Positions 12,801-22,756 of a stretch of DNA of 64,000 nt are shown piece after piece (positions within the stretch are counted from its first letter, which is position 1; the number at the start of each line of letters is the position of its first letter). The stretch is from Zarea fungicola (lineage: Eukaryota > Ascomycota > Sordariomycetes > Hypocreales > Cordycipitaceae), in NCBI GenBank assembly GCA_900169235.1, contig FWCC01000040.1, positions 1 to 64,000 on the forward strand, written 5' to 3'. The position numbers and the translations under genes are program-made. The notes under the pieces are model-generated. The model was given only the letters and a program-made list of their open reading frames with translations. It was not told the DNA's origin and made no database searches.

Positions 12801-14188
12801 AACGCCCAAGCTTTCTGCGCCGCACTTTCTGCTCAGTACCTACGGAGCACTAGTAGCTAATAAGCAACCAAGGTAGGTACCTACTATGTTACTGGAAATC
12901 GCGTGTATTGGGAATGGATTGAAAGAAATAACCATAAATGATCATCTTTTAGTCCTCTAAAAGACGTCATTTGGGCTCTCGTTGGTTTTGTACTTTGCTC
13001 CTGTGGCATCGCACCCAATCATGCCTTTCAAATCACATGTAGGATGACCAAGTAAACAACGAGTGATGAGGTCATGCCTACTGGCAAGGGGACATGCCAG
13101 TGGTGGCGTCGTCCCCAAGCTCTAACTATCTCCGTAGGTAGCAAGGTAGTTGGGTGGTGGTGGTATCCAAGCACAAGTACGTAGTTGGTGCTGGTTGCCA
13201 CGCATTCTCTCGGTGGTTACATACCAATGCCCATTAGCCGTGCCGGTCGCATGCAGAGTTGTACTACTAACGTAGCAGGGAGAGCGGCGCGGAGTTGCTG
13301 GTTATTAGGTAGGTAGTTAGCAGACCTCACGTTTTAGCTTGCTCTGGCTAATTAGCTTCCCAAAGAATTTTGCCTCCCAATTTCCCAGACGTCAAGATTT
13401 CGTCTTGGATTTATAGGGTACTTTAGATACCCGTAAAGTTGCGCCCGGGAGTTGGTCACCGCTGCAGTGACAATTATGACAGTTTTTCCTCCGATGGGCA
13501 TCTCGACATGTACCATTAACCAGTGTCCAGTTACAACACTACTACGTGTGCATTACTAAGTATATGTGCCTCTCTAAATACGTTGTACTTTGGACACCTC
13601 AGCAACCTACATTAGTAATACTACTAACTACTACCTATGCACTGATTCTGTAGGTACGCACCTATTTATTACCCTTGGTGCCTTAGTACCTAGGTAGGTA
13701 CTAACCAACTAACTAAGGTAGTCTGTCCCCTTATTAGCTGGTGGGCACCCACTGTCAGCTCACTCAACTCAGCGCCTCACCTAAAACGTGGCACGCTTCC
13801 AGTTTGCTTTGGGTCGCTGTCTTGCTCACAAACACGGCACCACTTCTCTTCGCTTCCATATCCCTGGGTCATCTTCCCTTTCTACACACCCTTTCGCCTC
13901 CTCTTGCTTCTTATTTCTTCTTTTTAATATCTTGTCGGCTGTGATTTTTTTCTTCTCGGATTTCTCATCTCTTTTGCCGTCTACCGCTATCCGAATCGCG
14001 ACTTGCCGGGGCAGCTTAAAGTTTTCTTCTCTTAACTAGTACTGGGGCTTGGGTATCTATTAACCTTGGCGCGCGTTGCCGGCCCTGCAGCCAACCCATG
14101 TCGTTGCCTTGCACGCCATCCCCAAGCCGCTGCTTGCTGCGATCCCGCCAACCTTGAGCTGAGAGGCACTCTGCACAACCAGGAAACA
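9843..14188. other. 4.3-kb gene-free region with repeated TAGGTA motifs
   Basis: The divergent intergenic region between skp1 and smp3 is exceptionally long. I find no convincing coding frame, tRNA or transposase relic. Short TAGGTA/TACCTA repeats are scattered here, densest at 10430-10490 and 12660-13735. A TACTCCGTAC element occurs at 12412-12421 and a partner-like TACGGAGCA near 12840. The final 150 bases before 14189 look like an ordinary leader. Confidence 0.5.
12663..13735. repeat. Dispersed TAGGTA/TACCTA short-repeat field
   Basis: Multiple copies and inverted copies of GTAGGTA, TACCTACC, CCTAGGTA and GGTACCTA occur in about 1 kb, for example at 12675-12700, 12875-12890, 13133-13145, 13304-13316 and 13650-13725. 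They are not in a regular tandem array and often form small palindromes of the type TAGGTACCTA. No flanking duplication or coding relic was seen, so this is a dispersed intergenic motif rather than a defined mobile element. Confidence 0.6.
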
Positions 14189-16030
14189 ATGTGGAGGCGG
14201 TCCTATCTCCTACTCGTGGCCATTCGTCTGTGGTTCGCACTCTCGCCCAGCTACCTCCATCCCGACGAGAACTTTCAAGGCCCAGAAGTGATTGCAGGTA
14301 TGTTTTAGCTTTTGGGGTTACTCTGCGCATGCGCGCTCGCCTCCAACCCTCCTTCGGCACGCCACTGTCGCACTGTGCTTGCCAGGGGTTCAGTTTTTTT
14401 GTCTTTTCGTTGGGCGACACTCGTTTGCTGACTATATGCTTCTCCCCTGTACAGGTCAAATCTTTAGCTACCCCGTCCGACGAACCTGGGAATTCACAAG
14501 CGAAAATCCGATTCGAAGCGTCTTCCCATTATGGCCCGTCTACGGCCTGCCGATGCTTCTTCTGCGCTGGCTATGGATTGGAAATGGCAACGATGGTGAA
14601 ATCCCGCCCATTGTCGTCTTTTGGACGCTCCGAGTCCTCATGTTCCTCATCAGCTTCGTCCTCGAGGACTGGGCCTTGCATGAGCTGATCCCCTCGCCGC
14701 GCCACCGCCGCGTGGCAGTTTTACTTGTCGCTTCGTCCTATGTTACCTGGACTTACCAGACACACACTTTCTCCAACTCGATAGAGACACTAGTTGTTGC
14801 ATGGAGCTTGGTGCTGATACAGCGCATCGTTGACTCAAAGGTAAGCTGGCCTTTGCGCGCGCCACCACAGCATTAGCTTCATCCCAGACCGCCTCTGTTA
14901 ACGCAGTCTTTCAGCAACAATCTACCCTCCTCTCTTCGCTTGGGCTCGGAATCGTTGCCGTATTCGGTCTCTTCAACCGCATTACCTTTCCAGCGTTTCT
15001 CTTAATCCCCGGCTTTCGTTTGATACCCCATTTCCTGAATAAGTAAGCCTAGGCACCTTGCTCTCCTGCAATTCTAAGCTCCAGCAACTAACCACCCTCC
15101 ACTAGGCCACTTTCTCTCGCAGTCCTGGTCTCGGCTGCTCTTGCTACATCAACCGTTGCGATTGCGCTGGATACCGCATTCTACAACAACGGCCCCATTA
15201 CGTGGGCCGAACTAATTTTCAGACCTGTAATAACTCCGCTCAACAACCTCAAGTACAATTCGACAACCGAGAATCTTGCTCAGCATGGCCTTCACCCTTG
15301 GTACCAGCACTCGCTTGCAAACCTGCCGCTGCTGCTAGGGCCTGCCGCTCTATTATTTGTAGCGAAACCTCACCTTTCAATTCGACTATACTCTGCCATT
15401 TCTGGACTGATGCTCCTGTCCATGTTCCGACACCAGGAGGCCCGCTTCCTCTTGCCCACCGTACCGCTCATTCTCTCCTCCGTCCAGCTTCCAACGAACA
15501 GGGCGCTGTTACGTGTCTGGACCGGCGCATGGATAATTTTTAACCTCGTCCTTGGTGTCCTTATGGGCATATATCACCAAGGAGGTATCGTCCCTGGCCA
15601 AGTCTTCATGGCTAGCCAGCCGGATGCCACAAACGCCATCTGGTGGAAGACTTACTCGCCACCGATTTGGCTTCTCAACGGCAAAAATGAAGTTTTGCAA
15701 ACCCAAGACGTAATGGGAATCAAGGGCGATGACTTGCTTTTGCAGCTAACATCACTCGCCACATGCGATACACCCGCCGATCGCCGCAGCCAAGAGTACC
15801 TGAAGGAAAAGAATGGCACTTATCTCATTGCGCCCGCATCGGCCGTATGGCTAGATCCATATCTGCCAAATAAGGGCTTGGAAGGGTTGCGCTTCAGAGA
15901 GGTCTGGCGCTACAGCCGACATCTCAATCTCGACGACTTGGACATTGGCGACGATGGTCTATGGGACACACTAACTAGAGTTGTCGGCCGTAGAGGTCTT
16001 GTTGCATGGCGGGTCACAAAAAGCTGCTAG
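14189..16030 (+). CDS. smp3: GPI mannosyltransferase IV, Smp3/PIG-Z family
   Basis: Endoplasmic-reticulum glycosyltransferase (GT22) that uses dolichol-phosphate mannose to add the fourth, alpha-1,2-linked mannose to the GPI-anchor precursor. In fungi this step is needed before ethanolamine-phosphate transfer. Four exons: 14189-14297, 14455-14840, 14915-15042 and 15106-16030, 1548 nt and 515 aa, close to yeast Smp3. The hallmark HPDE motif lies at residues 24-27 after an N-terminal hydrophobic segment ([14 protein letters not shown]). [16 protein letters not shown] follows, as in Smp3/Gpi10 proteins. The rest is a string of hydrophobic membrane segments, with [10 protein letters not shown] near residue 310. 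The start is the ATG of [10 protein letters not shown]; upstream in-frame codons lack family features. The second and third introns are short with clean CTAAC branch sites. Confidence 0.95.
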
Positions 16031-16419
16031 GCAGCTACTATTATTACTATTAATTAAGAAGCAGAAAAGAAAGCCACTTTACCTAGACTTATATAGAACC
16101 AGTATGTATATAGTGCGATAAAAAATGAAAAAAAAAAACGATTGCAATTCCAACATCCAATTCCTGGAGACTACAAAGCCATGAATGGTGTGGCGCTTGA
16201 CAGTAAATCTACCCTGGCGGTTACTACTGCTTGCCATGCTTCACTTCTACGAGAGTACTTAGAGACATTGGTTTTAGCTTGACCAGGTATATTTGAAATC
16301 AAAACTACGTAAATTCATTCAAGAATTCGTAATTCATAATAGTTCCCATATGCCTCTGCAAAGCCATGTTTTCCCTCTTTTTCTTGTTTAAAAACATCAC
16401 ACAGACCAAGCAACCGCGC
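16031..16419. other. 3' region between convergent smp3 and uL1
   Basis: AT-rich 3' sequence between two converging genes, with an A run at 16130-16138. No gene or other feature is seen. Confidence 0.4.
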
Positions 16420-17145
16420 TTAGTACAGGCGCTTGGGGGGAGACATGGAGGCCTTGATGGTCAGGCTGCCGACGTTCTGCCAGCCCTTCTTGAGAAGAGA
16501 GACGAGATAGTTGATGGCAAGCATGATGTTGCCGAGGAGCTGCTCAACCTCCATCTCGACGTTGCCAACAGCGACACCCATGCAGAGGACCTTCTTGAGC
16601 TGGAACTTGATGGTGCTCTTGACCTCGGTGATCTTGCCGGAGAGGTCATCAGAGTGGGAGACGGGGGTGGGGAACTTGCCGGCCTTGGAGAGACCGGGGC
16701 CGAGGAGACGGGGGATCTGCTTAATGAGGGCCTCGGAGGCGATGAAGGCGTCGTACTTGCGGGCGAGCTTCTTGATGAGCTTCTTGTTCTTGTTGAGCTT
16801 CTTCAGGTCGTCGGCGGACATGGCGTCGACACCGCCGTGCTTGGCACGGTCGAGATCATGCTGGTCACCGAGAATGCAGATGGCCATGTTGGGGCGGGGA
16901 ACGGCGGGCAGCTTGATGGTGCCGGAGAAACGCTTATCACGCTGGGGATCGTAGTTCTTGAGGCCGATCTGGAGCTCGACGGTCTCGAGGAAGTTACGCT
17001 TCTTGGTCTCGTTGGAGTACTCCAAGAGATCCGTGACTTGCGTCCGGACATTAGCTGTTCGACGGTGAGTTAGTACTTTTTTTTCGGTTGCCCTGGGAAA
17101 CTAAGACTATAAAGCGCTTAACGTACCGACTGTAATTTTCGACAT
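16420..17145 (-). CDS. rpl1: 60S ribosomal protein uL1 (L10a)
   Basis: L1-stalk protein of the 60S subunit that helps deacylated tRNA leave the ribosome. Two exons: 17145-17127 (MSKITV plus one base) and 17054-16420, giving 217 aa, the standard eukaryotic length. Motifs include [19 protein letters not shown], the [12 protein letters not shown] strand, [13 protein letters not shown], and [16 protein letters not shown] of the RNA-binding face. The protein ends in SPPKRLY. The first intron, after 19 coding bases, is typical of ribosomal-protein genes. It is divergent from the Trm732 homologue, and the shared promoter holds two CACGTG boxes. Open frames on the plus strand here are antisense shadows caused by strong codon bias. 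Confidence 0.97.
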
Positions 17146-17533
17146 TTTGTCAGTCTCCCAATAGATTCAACAGTTATCAATTGGTGGTCAGGACGAGGTT
17201 GGTTGATTCAAGTAAAAAAGATCGAAGCGGAGCCTCGAATTTTGGTGATTTTTGGTGTGGGACGGCTTTTGCCCACTATGGTGGAGTGTGCTTTGCAGGG
17301 CAAATTTTTCTCACGTGTACCGTCACGTGATACACGTCGGTGCAATCAATCAACCTCATTCTAAGTTACCCTGCGTAGGTGAGAGCGATATCGCGACGAA
17401 ACGGGCAGTTGATTTATAAAAATGCCCAATTTGAAAATTTCATCATTGGTCAAGTTTATATCTAATTAATACCGATTTTGGTATCGGATCTTTCCTTGCG
17501 TGCAGCATCAAATTTGTGCCTTAAGCCACAGTT
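17146..17533. promoter_or_regulatory. Divergent promoter with two CACGTG boxes
   Basis: A 388-base region between uL1 (minus) and the Trm732 homologue (plus). Two perfect CACGTG palindromes lie at 17312-17317 and 17324-17329, exactly 12 bases apart, followed by a degenerate copy (ACACGTC) at about 17332. CACGTG is bound by bHLH factors such as Cbf1, which controls ribosomal-protein genes in several fungi. The link to this promoter is inference. Confidence 0.55.
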
Positions 17534-20500
17534 ATGGCGGCTCAGCAGGTTTTGCTGAACCAGGAGCTAACAAACAATGCTGGGCAACTTATAAAATGGC
17601 TTGAGAGCCAAACCAAAGATTGTCAAAATTCGTATGTGTATTCCCAGACTCATTGCAATAACCTAGCCCATTAATCAAAATCTTACTAATAAATTAATTA
17701 GACTTGTCATCACTGCCTTTGATCGCCTCTACTCGGACGCTGCGCAGCCAAAGTCCGTCTCAGGCAATGCCTGTGTGAGGCTTTGCGGTCTGGTTGAACA
17801 GTCGTCCAAGTCGCAGTCTGAAGTTTTGCGAGAGTGGGCCTTTTCCTATGATGTTGTTCTGAAACTTTTCAACTTTTATATTGACTGGAACGAATACGAC
17901 CACCACCGCTCCATGCGTCTCGTCCTTGACCTCATCGCATCATTGCTCCGCAAGAACCCGGACCAACGGGCTGCGGCAGGAACCAAGGACGCACTGCTCG
18001 GCGACCTCGTAGCCATTATCACCGGCTTCTCAACACGGCCTGTAGCTAAATCTGCAATCAAAACACTGGATCATTTTCTCGGGAAATACGTTTTTGCGCT
18101 CGACGACATTCGCGTCAGTTATGAGAGCTATCGGAGCGATTTTCAGGGTAGGCAGCCGATTGAGGCTTGGGGAATGCTCATGGGCGATTTGTTTGATTGG
18201 ATGCGACTGCATTTTGTGTGCCCTGCTGCAGGTAAGCTGATTGTGACGCTGTATAGGATGCTGCGGCAAGGACGTGCAGGCAATGAACAAATACCTAGCC
18301 TTGATGTGTGGCACTCGTGGCTGCTCAACTTTGTTACAAAGGAGTCACTTCTGATTGAGCGCATCAAAAACTATGTCTTTCTGCCTTTGTTCAATATTGA
18401 CAGAAAGGAGGCATTGCTATTCCTGCAGAAGATGAACAGCGATAGGCCGATATCCGCATCTGAGAAGGTTGACGTCGATCTCCCCGCCCTCGTTCAACTC
18501 GCTGCACTAGAAACAGGCAAACGCGTTGGTCTAGTGGAAGAACCCGATCTTGACAGTAATAAGCAAGCGGCCACTGACGGTAACCACATCATACTACAAG
18601 AAGAAATCCTTGAGAGTGTCCTTTGCCACCCCTCCCATGAGGTCCGATCTCTCGCCTTTTCTATCCTCATCGCCTCGCCATCCACTACGAAGCCATATTC
18701 TGAAAGGGCACTCCAACTCCTACAGAAACATCTTGGCGCCTATTTTGCTGATGCCGACGCCAAATTTCGTGTGGACGTATCAGCTCGTGCTAGAGATATG
18801 TTTAAGCGAGTGCGCGGCGCTATCTTTGTGCTGAAGCGCAGTATTCCCAGAGTGCGCGCCAAAGCTGCCAAGGAAAGAAAACCCATAGACGCCGCTGAGG
18901 TGGCACCTGTAGAGGCGCTATACAAAACAAATCTCATTGTGCTGCCGGAGGCAGGACTGACACATTGCCTCGCATGCCATGAGAATTTCCTGAAATGGTA
19001 TCTTGAGTTTCTGTGCAAAGATCTGGTACCGACGGCATCCTACCAGAGGCATATTGCGTCGCTAAAGGCAGTGGGCCATATCCTGCGGATTGAGGGTGAA
19101 AAGAACAAGACCTGGGAAACTGTTGATGATCAAACGCTCTTTTTCGACATTTTTGATGATAAGTGGGCTCGTGCGCTGTTTGATCTCCTCATGGATGCCT
19201 TTGAAGATGTCCGCGAGGTGACTGCTACGGTACTCAAGGCACTTTTTTCCGATAAGAGATATAGAAAGTTCTCTTTGTTTGTTGATTCAAGCCATGGTCA
19301 AGATCCAGCCAGGGAGCTGCGCGAACTGTCTCGACGTGCAAATAATCTAGCTCGCCGTACGGCGCGTGCTGACCACGCAGACGGAGTTGCTCGCGTGAAC
19401 CAGCTTCTCTATCGATTCCTCATCACATCGGAGGACCGAATTGCGCTGCTATCAGGCATGATTGATGAGCTAGATAGAAAGATTACACTGGCGGAGTCGG
19501 ACCTCGGCAATGCAGTACTGGATGCGCCTGTACACGGAGACTTTGCGTCTTTGTGCAGTATGTGGCAAGTTGTGTCCGAGCTGGCGCTTTCAGACGAAGA
19601 ATTACAAGTAATTGGAAAGATGCAAGAGAGACTCCTCGAGTGCTGTCAGCGCGCGTGGACGTCTGTCAAATATATTCTCTGCGACGACTCGCCTGAGGGA
19701 CATTTGCCGTCTGAGCTGGAGGATCTCGAGGGGCTCGATACCAAAGGTCTCATCAGCTATAGCTTCCGCTGCATTCACGAATCGAGTAATCTGATGCGCA
19801 TCATGATTCTTGCCACACGTAACAACTCCCGCAAGGGGCTGGTTACACCCAGCAGAGATGTCTATCTCGGCATCGGCAGGCTGACGTTTGAACAGCTATC
19901 CAGCCTACGACATCGCGGTGCCTTTTCAAACGTCTCTGCCACTTTTACCGCATGCTGCCAACAGAGCAAATATGTAGAACAGACAACTGGCGAGGTGGGC
20001 GATATTCTACAGACCTGGTACAATGGTGCCATGGAGGCCATCCACTCCCAAGTTTCGACGACACGCCGCTCCGCTGGCATCCCCTCTCTCATCACAGGTA
20101 TACTCTCTGCCAACGCCACCAGCCCTTCCTTTGACTCCGTCATGGAGACTCTTATGCGCATCGCCAGCACAGAAGCCCAAGTCACCGAAATTGACGAAAC
20201 ACAACTGGCCCAAGTCCACGCATACAACTGCCTCAAGGAGATTTTCAAAAATTCGCTCCTGACCTCCCTTGGTAACAAGTCTGAGGCCTATCTCCCCCAA
20301 TGTCTCGAGCTCGCCGCCAGCGGTCTGCGCTCCGAGGTCTGGGCGATCCGCAACTGTGCACTCATTTTCTTGCGCAGCCTCATCGACTGCTTGTTTGGCT
20401 CGCATGAGAGCAAAGACATGATTGAAGCGGGCTGGGATGGGAAAGCGAACCGCATCCCATATCATCGCTACGGCAACTTGCCCCAGGTGCTACGCGGCTT

Positions 20501-22444
20501 GCTCAAGTCGGGCCACGCGGTGATGCAGTCGGCGTCGACCCTGTCGGCAGCGGCCGCGGAGTCGGTGTTTCCTGCATTAGATATTATCCGACGCGCAGGG
20601 CCACCAGCGCTACTGAGAGATGAGATTCAGGGCGATGTGACACTGTATCTGTCCAGCGGCGTATGGCATGTACGAGAGATGGCGGCGAGGACACTGTGCT
20701 CGTGCTTGCTGCATGATAAGTGGCTTCCGACGATTAAAGCGGCATATGGCGAGGCGGAGCAAGCGACAGGTGGCGTGCGGTTGAATTACATCCATGGTGT
20801 CTTGTTGACGTTCAAATTTGTCTTCGAGAGACTTTATGACGTGTCTCCTGACCAGCTAAAAGGTAAGCACCAATACTGTAGCAAGGACCGTCTAGATAAT
20901 GTCTTGCTAACTTGAGGTAGCTGATCTTCCAGTACTCGTGAAATTCTTGTCCCAGTCAAATATTGTGACCAAATATGCGAGCTGTCCTGATGTTGTTGCT
21001 GCTTACCTGGAGGTCCTCAATAAGGTATGGGAGCTTCAGCTCGCCGATGGCTTCACTTTGGAGCCTACAATATCCAGGCTCCTAAACTCGCCCAGCTTGG
21101 CACTCTTCAAAGGGCAAAAAGTAATCAACGATCTTTTCGTTGCCCAGCAATCCAATCAAGCCATCGTCTCGCTACGCGCTATTTTACTGGACTCACAAAC
21201 CGGCGTCAACACTCTCGTAACTGCGCTGGAGACGACACCCAAACTATGGAATCCGGCCACGGCGACGCAACAGACTCTTCTTGAACTCTGCTCAGTATAC
21301 ATTGATGTGGCGCTGAGCACCACATATCTTGAAGCTCAAACCGCTGCTGTAGAAAGCCTGGCCAAGGTGCTCGATGCGCTTCTCAGAAACGGGGCGTACG
21401 AGACACTGCCAATTGACGAACTTGCGAGCCTCTGGGCATGTATACCGCTAGCCCCCATGAATCCAGCCCTCTCTAACGCTGTAATTCGCGCTGGTGGTGG
21501 TATTATTGCGGCGCTGCACATCGCTGGTATGATTACAGCCGAGGGCCTGAACCGCTGGGCCGTTCTCATGGCCGACGCTGGCTTGGATGATAAAGTAAGA
21601 ACATATACCATTACCTCCTCCACAAAAATGAAAGAAAAACAAACCTCTATTGATTGCTGACGACTTGTTTTTCTTGCAGGTATTCGACACCCGCCTTGCG
21701 GCCGCAGAGTCCTTTTGCTCCTTCTTCAGAGTCATCGGACCCAACTGCACATCCGTGGCCTTTCTCCCCATCCTCGTTGCCCTTTATGACACTCTCAATG
21801 ATGACGACGAAGAGGTCCGCGACCTTGGTTCCGTTGCGTTCAAGCACATCACTGGCGTGGCCCTCGTACCCATCGAAGCAGCGAGTCGTCTTCTCCACTG
21901 GCTCGCCTTATCCTTTGGCAACGAACCAGAGTTCCGCTCCGTCATAGCCGGCCGCATTATCGGCCATGCAGCCATCTCTGGCATGATATCGACGGCTGGT
22001 GCTTCTGCACAGTGGACGGCAGCGAGCACGCAGCTCACGGCAGCGTTGCAGTTTGACGACTCGCTGTTTGCGGTGGAGGATCAGAATCTATTTGTGGACG
22101 AGGTACGCGAAACGAAGCGCTGGGTTGAGGTGTCTGATTCTGTGTCTTGGACAGGCGACGGCCTGCAGGATGGTGGTGGTGTCCTTGTGAGGCTGAGCGA
22201 CTGGGTCAGTGACGGTTTGGCCAAGTTGCAGTCGGTTGTGACTGAGAACGAGGATGGCCCGCTGGGGTGGGCATCGGACGCACACGTTTTTGCCATTGCG
22301 ACACGCATCATACACGGATATCTGGTGCTGGCAAAGAGGGACGCCGCGAGGGCTGAGCTGATTGCGCAGGTCGAGTTGCTACACAACACGGCGAAAGGAA
22401 AAGAGCATGCTGTTTCACGACTACTGATGGATGCATTGAATTAG
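17534..22444 (+). CDS. Trm732/THADA-type tRNA methylation cofactor (DUF2428)
   Basis: Large armadillo/HEAT-repeat protein. Yeast Trm732 partners the methyltransferase Trm7 for 2'-O-methylation of tRNA position 32; the human relative is THADA. Four exons: 17534-17631, 17702-20862, 20921-21594 and 21680-22444, 4698 nt and 1565 aa. The DUF2428 core lies at about residues 690-930, with SYSFRCIHESSNLMRIMI near residue 718 and LSSLRHRGAFSNVSATF about 50 residues later. The N-terminal third is helical repeats, and the C-terminal half has repeated Leu-rich helices typical of the family. No transmembrane segment is seen. The ATG at 17534 gives MAAQQVLLNQ and is followed by a clean intron. All three introns are 58-85 bases and close in phase. 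Function rests on family membership; confidence in the structure is high and in the exact partner moderate. Confidence 0.85.
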
Positions 22445-22756
22445 ACGCATGTTGAATCTATTATGGAACGGGAAAAGAGAAATCGAATAGCGTTGAAATA
22501 GAAAAAAGGTTGAACTCATTGGTGAAAGCCTTTTCTGTATAGACTTGCATTTTAGAACCTTTTGGTATAGAGTTAGGTGAAAAGGAGGACAGTATCCAGG
22601 ACTCCACACAAACATGAAAACCTCCATGCGGGCTTGCATCCCATTGCTAATGCTAAAAGGCAGACCAAAAAAGTATCAAAAAACCAAAATCAAGCACAAA
22701 TGTCCATATGCTTGTGTGTATATAGCACGATTTAAAGAAACGCTACAGCCTTGCCT
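22445..22756. other. 3' region between convergent genes
   Basis: About 310 AT-rich bases between the stop of the Trm732 homologue and the stop of the DUF3074 gene. Nothing else is visible. Confidence 0.4.

Noticed and set aside
16366..17073. 235-codon plus-strand frame rich in Leu, Gly, Asp and Glu
   Set aside because: Antisense shadow of uL1, produced by its extreme codon bias.
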